Below, piece by piece: positions 33,518-41,892 of a stretch of DNA of 64,000 nucleotides. The first letter of the stretch is position 1; every line of letters starts with the position of its first letter. This DNA comes from Caldifarciminota bacterium UBA1063 (GTDB lineage: Bacteria; Hydrothermota; Hydrothermia; UBA1063). Position numbers and translations under genes: made by a program. The stretch spans positions 1 through 64,000 of the forward strand of contig DCDE01000019.1 of the NCBI GenBank assembly GCA_002316275.1. Reading direction: 5' to 3'. The notes beneath the pieces were generated by a model, which saw only the letters and a program-made list of their open reading frames with translations, did no database searches and had not been told where the DNA came from.

Positions 33518-33546
33518 TTGAAAATACAAGTCAAAAACATTAAAAT
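33518..33546 (+). promoter_or_regulatory. C25 peptidase 2 promoter (leaderless)
   Basis: TTGAAA (33518-33523), a 17-base spacer and TAAAAT (33541-33546) are followed by 6 bases and ATG 33553. There is no Shine-Dalgarno sequence. This is one of the best examples of the leaderless layout in the window. Confidence 0.75.
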
Positions 33547-33552
33547 TAAACA

Positions 33553-36500
33553 ATGTTTTTGGTTTTTATGGTGATAGAGTTTACCGGAAATGTTTGTATT
33601 CCTTTTTATGATGTTGAGTTGACCAAGGATGGATTTCTTAGATTACTTACTGGCATGCCCTGCCTTGAAAACCCTGGTATTCCTCCAGTGCCTGTTAAGG
33701 CTTTAAGCCTAAAAGTCAGCAATTTTAAGGGTGTCAATGTCAGACCTTTGAAAGCTGACACAATCAGGATCGACGCTCCAATTGGGCCTTCGGTAAAACA
33801 AGAGATCCTTTCTCGGCTTTCTCCAAAGGGGGAAGTTTACTTTGAAAGGGAATTTTATAAGCTCACGGAGTTCTTCCCAGGGGGTTATTTTGATTACAAT
33901 ATAGCTTTGGGTGATGACGGTGATTCTACCTTGGAATTGCTGCTATTTCCGTTTAGGTATAACCCGGGACAGTCGCTTCTCGAGCATGTGTCTGAGTTTG
34001 AAGTGGAGGTAGTGGGGACTCGGAGCGTAAAAGGGGAAGCCTTTCCCCTATACCTTGTAATTGCACCTTCTTCTTTTTTAAATACCCTAAAACCTCTTCT
34101 TAAATGGAGGAGGCAGCAAGGGCTACAGGTGATTATTAAGACTTTAGAGGATATTGAAAGGGAATTTAGTGGAGTTGATTTGCAGGAAAAAGCAAGAAAA
34201 TACATCAAGACTTTTTCTGACTTAGACGGACAAAAATTTCTATTTCTTGTAGGTGACAATTCAATCATCCCTGTGCGGTACATATATGCCTTTGATTGCA
34301 TGGCGGGAATACACCCAGATGAAAACCAGATTCCGTCGGATCTCTATTTTTCTGACATTGATGGTAATTTTGATGCAAATGGGAATGGCATTTATGGAGA
34401 AGTTGAAGATTCGGTGGAACTATATCCCGACTTCTTTGTAGGTAGATTACCTGTAAGTGACACGAGTGAGGTCGCGCTTTATGTTTCAAAAGTTTTAGAA
34501 TACGAACGGGTGGCGTATGATAGCCTCGATGGTTATATTACCGACTATGCTTTTATTGCTCAGATACTCTGGCAGAATCCATACACTGATCAGTCAGGCC
34601 ATAAGAATCGAATTGAGGAAAAGTATTTACCCTCATATATAAAGGTTGATAAGTTTTATGAAAGCTACGGTACTGCATCAAAGGCAGCGGTTCTTCAGGC
34701 ACTAAACCGGGGGAGGCACCTTATAAACCACGATGGACACGGTTGGTATGACGGAATGTGGCTCAGTAGGAGTGAATATATTGGGATTTCAGATGTAGAG
34801 TCGTTTCAGAATTCAGGCAAGTATTCGCTCTTATATTCTATAGGGTGTTGGGTGGGTGCACTGGATTACAGTTCATTGGCCGAAGAATTCGTAACTGTAA
34901 AAAATGGTGCCGTTGGATTTATTGCAAACTCGAGATATGGCTGGGGTTCTCCGGGTAATCCAGGATTTGGTTACTCAGATATATACGACGATGAGTTTTT
35001 CAATCTCTTTTTTGAAGATAAAGATGCACGTCTTGGAGAGTTGTTCAGTAATCATAAGGCGGTTTTTGCGCCCCTTGCAAGGGATTCGAACGTATACCGA
35101 TGGATCTATTATGAGTTAAACCTCTTTGGAGATCCTGGGATGTATGTGTGGAGAGGTATGCCGAGGAGGATGGAGATCGTCTCTGAACAGATGTTACAAG
35201 AGCATCTGTATGAACTTTTTATATGTGATAATACCATTCCCCTTGAAGGTGTCTATGGGACCATTTCTTACGAAGATTCAGTTTTTTCCCGAGCCTGTTC
35301 TCAGGTTGACGGTAGGCTCACCTTTGATATCCCGTCTTCTCTGTGCGATTCAGTTTTCATAACTCTGTGGAAGCCTGGATATCTCCCCTTTCAAAAGTGG
35401 GTAGATTTAATGAGCTATAATGTCTTTTCTTTTTCAATTACCGATAGCAGTGGCTTAGTGAGGGATTACCTGATGTATGGGAGGGAGAATTTTATAAAAC
35501 TCTGCATCAGGAACACGACCTCAAGCGTGATAACGGATACTTTTTATTTTAGTGTTAGCGGCGGCGTTATCGTAGAGCCAGCTGAAGTTAAAGTTACCAT
35601 TGGAATTTATGATAGTGATTATGTGTATTTGAATGCCTTTGTACCTGAAAGCCTCAATGTAAATAGAGTTGAAAAATTTACCATACGTACTTCAAGCTAC
35701 GTAGTGGATTTGCCTCTTAAAGTTGCATGGCCAATCCTCTCCCTTGAAGGGTATGAGTGGGTAGACAGTTCTTCACTTGCATTGAGGTATTTGAACAGTT
35801 CCCTTATGACCATTGAGGGTCGGACTATTGGAGCCTTTGATCCTTACGGTATCAAAGTATTCCAACAAGTAGATCCTCTTTCTTTTGGCGTTGATCCTGG
35901 TGAGAAGCTCATAATAAATGTACATGAATTATCCAGAAACACGAGGAGATTAAATCTTTTTTTCGATCTCGACGGTATGAGCTACATAACCGATCTGGCT
36001 CTATACAGGGATTCCATCCTATTTAGTGAAGACTTTGGAAATGGGTTATCCTGGCATGGGCAAACTGAGTATTTTGAACTTGGAGACGAAGGAGGGATCG
36101 ATGGTAAATATCTAACTTTTAATAGGGAATATCTACCATTTTCTATTAATGCACAAATAGCTTCCAATAGATTTCAAGTAAAGGGTCCCTTTAAAGTGAG
36201 GTTTTGGTTCAAATATCAGTTTCCAATTTATGGAACTACCGGAGTGAGGGTTTCTGTCGTAAAGGAACATGCGGCGCACCGGCAAGTTGATACGGTGACT
36301 TTCATTGGTGCCGGAGGTGCCCTTGAGGAAAAGTCGATTTCCGGTGAATGGGCGCTTTATGAGTATTATGTGGATACGGATGTTGGAGTGGACTCTGCAA
36401 TTCTTATTCTCACATTTATTAAAGAGGCACCTGATGATGCATTCTGGGCAATAGACAAGATTGAAATTGTAAAAGCATCATCTGTAGACCTTGTTGGAGA

Positions 36501-36765
36501 AGGAGAAGGAGATTATGGATCTAGTGAGCTTTTGAACTACACTTCGGTAATAAGGAATGATAGGTTTAGATCAGTTATTTTTTCAAGAGAAGCCAGGGCT
36601 TTATTAGTTGAGTTTTATGATATAGCTGGAAGGAAGGTAAAGGAGGCAAGTTTTAGTTTGCAGGAAGGTTTTAATGAAGTTTCCGTACCCTTAGGGGATC
36701 TTGGAAAGGGTGTCTATTTTGTTAAATTATTAAATGAGACAAAAAAGGTGGTGTTAATAAGATGA
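33553..36765 (+). CDS. Second gingipain-like C25 peptidase with type IX C-terminal domain
   Basis: A 1070-residue protein paralogous to the 28-kb peptidase, from which it has diverged strongly. The C25 core has catalytic His396 (NHDGHGWYDG) and Cys432 (YSIGCWVGA), then IANSRYGWGSPGN. Beta-rich modules occupy about 560-980. The C-terminal sorting domain (about 1000-1070) has FYDIAGRKVKEASF and ends GVYFVKLLNETKKVVLIR. Its N-terminus (MFLVFMVIEFTG) is a poor signal peptide. It is followed by hisS with a 4-base overlap, so the protease and a tRNA synthetase share a transcript. Confidence 0.85.
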   Translation: MFLVFMVIEFTGNVCIPFYDVELTKDGFLRLLTGMPCLENPGIPPVPVKALSLKVSNFKGVNVRPLKADTIRIDAPIGPSVKQEILSRLSPKGEVYFEREFYKLTEFFPGGYFDYNIALGDDGDSTLELLLFPFRYNPGQSLLEHVSEFEVEVVGTRSVKGEAFPLYLVIAPSSFLNTLKPLLKWRRQQGLQVIIKTLEDIEREFSGVDLQEKARKYIKTFSDLDGQKFLFLVGDNSIIPVRYIYAFDCMAGIHPDENQIPSDLYFSDIDGNFDANGNGIYGEVEDSVELYPDFFVGRLPVSDTSEVALYVSKVLEYERVAYDSLDGYITDYAFIAQILWQNPYTDQSGHKNRIEEKYLPSYIKVDKFYESYGTASKAAVLQALNRGRHLINHDGHGWYDGMWLSRSEYIGISDVESFQNSGKYSLLYSIGCWVGALDYSSLAEEFVTVKNGAVGFIANSRYGWGSPGNPGFGYSDIYDDEFFNLFFEDKDARLGELFSNHKAVFAPLARDSNVYRWIYYELNLFGDPGMYVWRGMPRRMEIVSEQMLQEHLYELFICDNTIPLEGVYGTISYEDSVFSRACSQVDGRLTFDIPSSLCDSVFITLWKPGYLPFQKWVDLMSYNVFSFSITDSSGLVRDYLMYGRENFIKLCIRNTTSSVITDTFYFSVSGGVIVEPAEVKVTIGIYDSDYVYLNAFVPESLNVNRVEKFTIRTSSYVVDLPLKVAWPILSLEGYEWVDSSSLALRYLNSSLMTIEGRTIGAFDPYGIKVFQQVDPLSFGVDPGEKLIINVHELSRNTRRLNLFFDLDGMSYITDLALYRDSILFSEDFGNGLSWHGQTEYFELGDEGGIDGKYLTFNREYLPFSINAQIASNRFQVKGPFKVRFWFKYQFPIYGTTGVRVSVVKEHAAHRQVDTVTFIGAGGALEEKSISGEWALYEYYVDTDVGVDSAILILTFIKEAPDDAFWAIDKIEIVKASSVDLVGEGEGDYGSSELLNYTSVIRNDRFRSVIFSREARALLVEFYDIAGRKVKEASFSLQEGFNEVSVPLGDLGKGVYFVKLLNETKKVVLIR

Positions 36766-38033
36766 GCATAAAATATCAAAGACCAAGGGGAACAAGGGAC
36801 ATTCTCCCTGAAGAGGAGAAGTTTAGAGAAGGACTAATCCGGGCTGCCAGGAGGCTACTAGAGAGCTATGGATATACATTCCTCGTGACGCCTTCTTTTG
36901 AATACGCAGAACTATTTTCAAGGAGTATCGGTTCCACTACGGATATTATTGAAAAGGAGATGTTTGTATTTCAAGACAAGGGGGAAAGGGTTCTTGCATT
37001 ACGTCCCGAGGCGACTGCTTCGGTGATAAGGGCATTTCTGGAGAACCAGATCCATCCGCCATCTAAGCTGGCATACGTTCTTAATATGTTTCGTGCAGAA
37101 AGGCCGCAACGCGGACGCTACAGAGAGTTCTGGCAAATTGGTGCCGAGGCGCTTGGGATAAGGGATCCCTTGTTGGATGCTGAAATGATAGAAATGGCTG
37201 TGAAGTTATTGACTGAAATGGGCCTTAAAGATTTTCAGGTGGAGATAAATTCCATAGGTACCCCTGAAGAACGAGATGTGTACAAAAGGTCACTACTTGA
37301 CTATATAGAAGAAAAAGAGCTGATGAGAGAACTTACATTGTGCGAGTCCTGTAACAGGAGGAAGACAGTAAATGTACTAAGAATACTGGATTGCGAGATC
37401 GATGCTCCTAAACTCGTTGATGCTCCTGTGATTCTTGAATTTCTTTCGAGGGAATCCTACCAGTATTTTGAACATGTTCGATCCTACCTCACTAACTGGG
37501 GCATTGAATACGTTGCGAATCCTAAAATGGTTAGAGGGCTTGATTATTACACTCACACTGTTTTTGAGATAAAGGTGAAGGATCTCGGGGCTCAAGATAC
37601 TGTCTGTGGTGGAGGTAGGTATGATAGACTTGTTGAAGAGCTTGGAGGACCTGCCACACCTGCAATGGGCTTCGCTGTGGGGCTTGATAGGGTAGTGGTA
37701 GCTCTTGAGAATCAAATCCCAAAGCTTAAAGGGCCATTCTATTTTGTTGCTACCGTTGGTGAGATGGAGAGAGGTTATGGCGTAAGACTTCTCAAAAAAT
37801 TAAGGGAGTGGTATATTCCATCGGATATGTGTTATGAGCTTAAAAGTCTCAAGGCTCAGCTTAAGATTGCTGACAGGATTGAAGCTCAGAAAGCGGTGAT
37901 AGTAGGTGAGGACGAAATCTTGAAAGGGAAGGTGAAAGTTCGCGATATGGTTACAGGTGAAGAGCTTGAAGTAGATGAAAAAGAACTTAAAACAATTTAT
38001 GAAAATTCCATCCAGCGACATAAAGCATCTTAA
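36762..38033 (+). CDS. hisS: Histidyl-tRNA synthetase
   Basis: A class II synthetase of 423 residues. Motif 1 region RGTRDILPEEEKF, motif 2 as ALRPEATASVIRAF with FRAERPQRGRYREFWQIG, the HisA box GLDYYTHTVFEI, and motif 3 GFAVGLDRV are all present. The C-terminal anticodon-binding domain (about 330-420) is present. It charges tRNA-His. The start overlaps the C25 peptidase stop. The endonuclease V gene begins inside its 3' end. Confidence 0.96.
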   Translation: MSIKYQRPRGTRDILPEEEKFREGLIRAARRLLESYGYTFLVTPSFEYAELFSRSIGSTTDIIEKEMFVFQDKGERVLALRPEATASVIRAFLENQIHPPSKLAYVLNMFRAERPQRGRYREFWQIGAEALGIRDPLLDAEMIEMAVKLLTEMGLKDFQVEINSIGTPEERDVYKRSLLDYIEEKELMRELTLCESCNRRKTVNVLRILDCEIDAPKLVDAPVILEFLSRESYQYFEHVRSYLTNWGIEYVANPKMVRGLDYYTHTVFEIKVKDLGAQDTVCGGGRYDRLVEELGGPATPAMGFAVGLDRVVVALENQIPKLKGPFYFVATVGEMERGYGVRLLKKLREWYIPSDMCYELKSLKAQLKIADRIEAQKAVIVGEDEILKGKVKVRDMVTGEELEVDEKELKTIYENSIQRHKAS

Positions 38034-38643
38034 AAAGGTTCAAGAAGAGCTTAAAAGCCTTGTGATACTGGTCAATAGATTTTCAGACTATGAGCTTATT
38101 GGTGGATGTGATGTTTCTTACCGAGGCGACTCCGGTACTGGCGCTTTTGTGGTTTGTGACAGAAGACTTAAGTTGGTTGAACATACAATTATTAAACAGA
38201 GAGTCGAATTTCCGTACATTCCGGGTTATCTGGCTTTTAGGGAAATACCCTTTTTAATAGCGGCGTTCAACGAGTTGAAAACGAAGCCCGACATAATCCT
38301 CGTTGATGGTCAGGGTATAGCTCATCCAAGGGGTTTTGGAGTTGCATCTCATCTTGGAGTGCTTTTAGATATCCCAACAATAGGCGCTGCAAAAAATAAG
38401 CTGTTTGGTCGTTGCGAGATGCCCGTTTTGGAAAGGGGGAGTTATACCCTCTTAAGGGATCCCCAAAACAACGTTATTGGCGCATGCCTTGTTACTAAAG
38501 ATAGGACTAAACCCATATTTGTTTCAGCGGGCCATATGGTGGACCTGGAGATGTCTGTTAGGGTGGTACTCGAAAGCGCACTTTCTTATAAAATACCAGA
38601 ACCATTAAGATTAGCACACATGTTCAGTAGATGCGCTGAATAG
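37999..38643 (+). CDS. nfi: Endonuclease V (deoxyinosine 3' endonuclease)
   Basis: Nfi cuts DNA (and RNA) near deaminated adenine. The protein of 214 residues has the catalytic Asp38 in GGCDVSY. The YIPGYLAFREIPFLIAAF block, the second catalytic Asp in ILVDGQGIAHPRGFG, and the K-rich GAAKNKLFG segment follow. The open frame reaches ATG 37975. I choose 37999 because a TTGAAG / 16 bases / TAAAAC promoter ends 5 bases before it, and because residues before MKIPSSDI are not conserved. It overlaps hisS by 35 bases. Confidence 0.9.
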   Translation: MKIPSSDIKHLKKVQEELKSLVILVNRFSDYELIGGCDVSYRGDSGTGAFVVCDRRLKLVEHTIIKQRVEFPYIPGYLAFREIPFLIAAFNELKTKPDIILVDGQGIAHPRGFGVASHLGVLLDIPTIGAAKNKLFGRCEMPVLERGSYTLLRDPQNNVIGACLVTKDRTKPIFVSAGHMVDLEMSVRVVLESALSYKIPEPLRLAHMFSRCAE

Positions 38644-38652
38644 GAGGATTTT

Positions 38653-39381
38653 ATGGAGAAGGTTGCAATTATAACTGGTGGGTCAAGGGGGATTGGGTTG
38701 TCAATTGCCCGGGAGCTCGGGAAGAATGGATATATTCCAGTAATTACTGCAAGAAAAGTAGAAGAACTGGGGCAAGCGCAACGCACTCTGAAGGATGATG
38801 GTATTGATGCCTACATTAAATCTCTCGACGTTTCAGAGTATGCCAATTGTAAGGAACTGGTTGAAGATGTACTTGAGAGGTATGGCAAGGTCGACGTCTT
38901 GGTTAATTGTGCGGGAATTACTCGCGATAAGCTCTTTATTAGAATGATTCCGCAGGACTGGGAAGAAGTGGTAAAGATAAATCTTCTTGGTACCTTTAAT
39001 ATGACACATGCGGTACTAAAATCGATGGTTTCTGCGAAAAAGGGGGTAATAGTCAATATTGCTTCCGTAGTTGGTATTTCTGGAAATGCCGGTCAGACTA
39101 ACTATTCAGCTTCCAAGGCGGGGGTTATTGCTTTTACACGTTCTCTTGCGAAGGAAGTGGGAGGATGGGGTATAAGGGTTGTTGCTGTAGCTCCCGGTTT
39201 TATAGAGACCTCTATGACGGGTAAACTCAATGAAGATATAAAAAAGGATTATTTAAGTCGTATTCCCCTCAAGAGATTCGGTACAGCACAGGATGTAGCT
39301 AAGCTCGTTGGCTTCATGGTGAGCGAAGATGCAAGCTATATTAACGGACAGGTGTATGTGATTGATGGTGGGCTTGTTTGA
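38653..39381 (+). CDS. fabG: 3-oxoacyl-[ACP] reductase FabG
   Basis: A short-chain dehydrogenase of 242 residues with TGGSRGIGLSIA, NCAGITRDKLF, SVVGISGNAGQTNYSASKAG (Ser, Tyr, Lys) and APGFIETSMT. It is closest to FabG of fatty-acid elongation, though the family is broad and other oxidoreductases share these motifs. A GGAGG site lies 6 bases before the ATG. accA and fabD elsewhere in the window support a lipid-synthesis role. It converges with the ybbR gene 2 bases away. Confidence 0.85.
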   Translation: MEKVAIITGGSRGIGLSIARELGKNGYIPVITARKVEELGQAQRTLKDDGIDAYIKSLDVSEYANCKELVEDVLERYGKVDVLVNCAGITRDKLFIRMIPQDWEEVVKINLLGTFNMTHAVLKSMVSAKKGVIVNIASVVGISGNAGQTNYSASKAGVIAFTRSLAKEVGGWGIRVVAVAPGFIETSMTGKLNEDIKKDYLSRIPLKRFGTAQDVAKLVGFMVSEDASYINGQVYVIDGGLV

Positions 39382-39383
39382 GA

Positions 39384-40262
39384 TCACTGTACAGTAATTA
39401 TTTCTGGTTCTACAGACTTTACCCGGATAGGAGGAGAAGCGCTCACTGAAATCTTGTAAAACTTTATTTCTCCCGTACTGTCGATAGGTAATGCCGTCAC
39501 TTTGAACATCTTTGAGGTAATTGGGGTAAGATCGTATGGTTTTAGATAAGTTACCTTAATCTTCTCTCTTGAAACAGCTGTCCTTAGATAAATAGAGTCA
39601 ACTTTAAGAGAGTCGAAGGTCATTTTGACTAAAAATGGTCTTGTGATGGCAGGGATTTCGATATACGAGTTTGCTATTTGCTCAAGTTTTACTTCGATGA
39701 GGGTGTCCGTTGATTTTTTTACTTTCACCGGTTCGAGGGTAAGGTATTGCATGTTTCCAACAATAGAGGCTGGTCCCCTAACTGTTGCTGTTTCGGGGGA
39801 AATAGTTGCCTTTTTTAATGTAAGTAATTCATCTTGGATAGTAATGGTTGAGGGTTTAACCTGCAGCGGTTTTGAAATCTTCCTGTCTACGTTTATAAAG
39901 AAACTCTGGGGATTTATTGAAAATATTTCGATATCCTTAAGAGAAACAGGTATGTCTTCATAGCTGAACTTAATTTCATTTATCCCATATCTTAGATTTT
40001 GGATGTTCTTGTGAATGTATCTATCGGAAAAGCGGAGTCTTAAAAAAGTTTTACCGGATGTTTTTATTGAAGTGTTAACACTTTGTGGCAGATCGCTAAT
40101 TATAACCAGCGTATCGCCAAGATCCTGTATCGAATATTCCACTTTGAAAGATAAGGAATACACGGAGATGTCGTCAGTTACTGCGTTAAACCATACTACT
40201 ACTCCAAGTAGAAGAGATATAATTTTAAGGTCAAGGTTTTCAGTTAGTCTCTTGAATTTCAT
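39384..40262 (-). CDS. YbbR-domain protein (CdaR-like)
   Basis: A 292-residue protein. One N-terminal membrane helix (about 13-30, LKIISLLLGVVVWFNAV) is followed by repeated YbbR beta modules, with patterns such as VSGPASIV-like VRGPASIVGNMQYL near residue 160. CdaR-like YbbR proteins regulate the diadenylate cyclase CdaA. The gene overlaps cdaA by 4 bases, exactly the cdaA-cdaR order seen in Firmicutes and others. Confidence 0.85.
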   Translation of the reverse strand: MKFKRLTENLDLKIISLLLGVVVWFNAVTDDISVYSLSFKVEYSIQDLGDTLVIISDLPQSVNTSIKTSGKTFLRLRFSDRYIHKNIQNLRYGINEIKFSYEDIPVSLKDIEIFSINPQSFFINVDRKISKPLQVKPSTITIQDELLTLKKATISPETATVRGPASIVGNMQYLTLEPVKVKKSTDTLIEVKLEQIANSYIEIPAITRPFLVKMTFDSLKVDSIYLRTAVSREKIKVTYLKPYDLTPITSKMFKVTALPIDSTGEIKFYKISVSASPPIRVKSVEPEIITVQ

Positions 40263-41014
40263 GATGCGCCTTTTATCAGGATTTCCTCTAAGTACGTTCT
40301 GATATTTTCAAAGGTTAGGCTTTCTGAGAGGACTCCTTTTTGTGCAATTCTTACGGATCTCCTTTCTTCAGAAATTACTATTGCAAGGCAATCAGACTGT
40401 TCTGTGATTCCGAGTGCAGCTCTGTGTCTCGTACCTAAGCTTCCTTCGATTACGCCCACCTGAGAGAGAGGTAATACTACTCGCGCCCCTACGATGAAAT
40501 TACTGCGTATGATGATTGCGCCGTCGTGAAGCGGACTATCCTCGAGAAAAATCGAGACAATGAGGGGTGCTGATATAGCAGCATGAATTTTTACACCACT
40601 CTCACTAATTAGATCCTCAAGCATCATGTTCTTCTCAAATATGATAATTCCGCCTAATCCGCGTTGGACCATCTGTCTGATTGCGCGTTCTATTTCTTGT
40701 ATTTCAGGGATACCAATCTTTCTCCTTTCTCCCATGAAAGGTCCCGTACCAATAATTGCAAGGCCTTTTCTTATTTCTGGTTGAAAGATGACAATTAATG
40801 CGAGGAGGCCATAGCGGGTAAAAGCTGATAAAAGCCATATCACGCCTTTCAGGTTAAAGAAAGTCGAAAGAACTGAAAGAGCTATAACCGCAAGCAGGCC
40901 TATAATAATGTATATGGTTCTTGTTCCTTTGAATAGTTTGAGGATATGGTAAATTATAACTGTTACAAGTAATATGTCAACAATATCTCTTACCGTAAGT
41001 GGAATGAACCTCAT
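40259..41014 (-). CDS. cdaA: Diadenylate cyclase CdaA
   Basis: It makes the second messenger c-di-AMP. The N-terminus has three membrane helices (about 11-28, 33-50, 57-78). The catalytic DAC domain (about 100-250) contains PLHDGAIII (Asp164-Gly165-Ala166) and GTRHRAALG (Arg196-His197-Arg198). The length of 251 residues is normal. It has a leaderless promoter and is followed by its regulator ybbR. c-di-AMP usually controls potassium, osmolyte and cell-wall balance. Confidence 0.94.
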   Translation of the reverse strand: MRFIPLTVRDIVDILLVTVIIYHILKLFKGTRTIYIIIGLLAVIALSVLSTFFNLKGVIWLLSAFTRYGLLALIVIFQPEIRKGLAIIGTGPFMGERRKIGIPEIQEIERAIRQMVQRGLGGIIIFEKNMMLEDLISESGVKIHAAISAPLIVSIFLEDSPLHDGAIIIRSNFIVGARVVLPLSQVGVIEGSLGTRHRAALGITEQSDCLAIVISEERRSVRIAQKGVLSESLTFENIRTYLEEILIKGAS

Positions 41015-41020
41015 GCTTTA

Positions 41021-41048
41021 ATTGTAAACTGTTTTTTCAGTTGTTCAA
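41021..41048 (-). promoter_or_regulatory. cdaA promoter (leaderless)
   Basis: TTGAAC (41043-41048), a 16-base spacer and TACAAT (41021-41026) are followed by 6 bases and ATG 41014 on the minus strand. Confidence 0.6.
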
Positions 41049-41242
41049 AATTTCTTTCGTTATGAGTACGAATAAGATACGGGTTCACCTTGAAGTGGTG
41101 TGGACGATACACAGTATATATGTTGTAAAGCTTCATAATATGTTAGGAACAAAAGGAACTTAAGTTAATGCGCTTTCTAAAGAAGCGTCCCTACGCTCAA
41201 GATTTTGCTTCTAAAGCATTATTTAATTTGTAGGATTTGTTA

Positions 41243-41248
41243 TATAAT
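41243..41248 (+). promoter_or_regulatory. dCMP deaminase -10 box (leaderless)
   Basis: TATAAT ends 8 bases before ATG 41257, so the start site falls within a couple of bases of the ATG. No good -35 box is at normal spacing. There is no Shine-Dalgarno sequence. Confidence 0.5.
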
Positions 41249-41256
41249 TTTACAAT

Positions 41257-41892
41257 ATGCTGCGCGATTCTACATTTCTACAGATACTCGAAATTGTAAA
41301 GAAACAAAGCTCATGTGTATATTATAAAACAGGCGCTCTTGTGGTAAAAGATAATCGCATCGTATCTATGGGTTATAATGGTTCGCCATCAGGATTTCCG
41401 CAGTGCAATGAGCTTCAAGAGGTGCTTTATTTTGCGTTGGAGCATACCTCGGAGGTAAGGAGCATTCTTGAACAAGAAGGATTCAAGGGTTTCACCTCCA
41501 GGTTTTTTGATAAATTTGTATATTTTAACAAGTATTCAGATGATTTCCTCGATTACTTTGCATTGAAATTAGAGGATTCTGTTAGAAAGATCATCTTTGA
41601 GGGAGCGGGAGAGAGTGACTTCTACAACCTAAACTTTGTGCATTCGCGCTATGAAATTCACGCAGAGCAGAATGCCATTGCTTTCTCACTCAAGGCGGGG
41701 ACAAATATCTCTGGGGCTACCCTGTATTCTTCTCTTTTGCCTTGTATGGAGTGCGCTAAGCTAATTGTTGCAGCTGGAATCAAACGCCTTGTTTATGTAG
41801 AAGATTATGAGGATAAAAGATTTAAAGAGAGCTCGAAAAAATTCCTTACTATAAATGGTATTCAAGTGCAGCAAGGGAGTGGTAGAATTTAG
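41257..41892 (+). CDS. dCMP/cytidine deaminase-family protein with an internal insertion
   Basis: A 211-residue zinc deaminase. The N-terminal YKTGALVVKDNRIVSMGYNGSP and the zinc motifs HAEQNAIAF (about 132-140) and SLLPCMECAKLIV (about 160-172) are typical of dCMP deaminases (ComEB-like), which supply dUMP for thymidylate. It is longer than the usual 150-170 residues because about 70 residues (55-125) are inserted before the HAE motif, rich in aromatic and acidic residues. It is transcribed from its own leaderless promoter and converges on dprA with a 4-base overlap. Confidence 0.8.
   Translation: MLRDSTFLQILEIVKKQSSCVYYKTGALVVKDNRIVSMGYNGSPSGFPQCNELQEVLYFALEHTSEVRSILEQEGFKGFTSRFFDKFVYFNKYSDDFLDYFALKLEDSVRKIIFEGAGESDFYNLNFVHSRYEIHAEQNAIAFSLKAGTNISGATLYSSLLPCMECAKLIVAAGIKRLVYVEDYEDKRFKESSKKFLTINGIQVQQGSGRI

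Noticed and set aside
41015..41256. Possible small RNA between cdaA and the deaminase
   Set aside because: Only the two divergent promoters are supportable; no stable fold or terminator seen.
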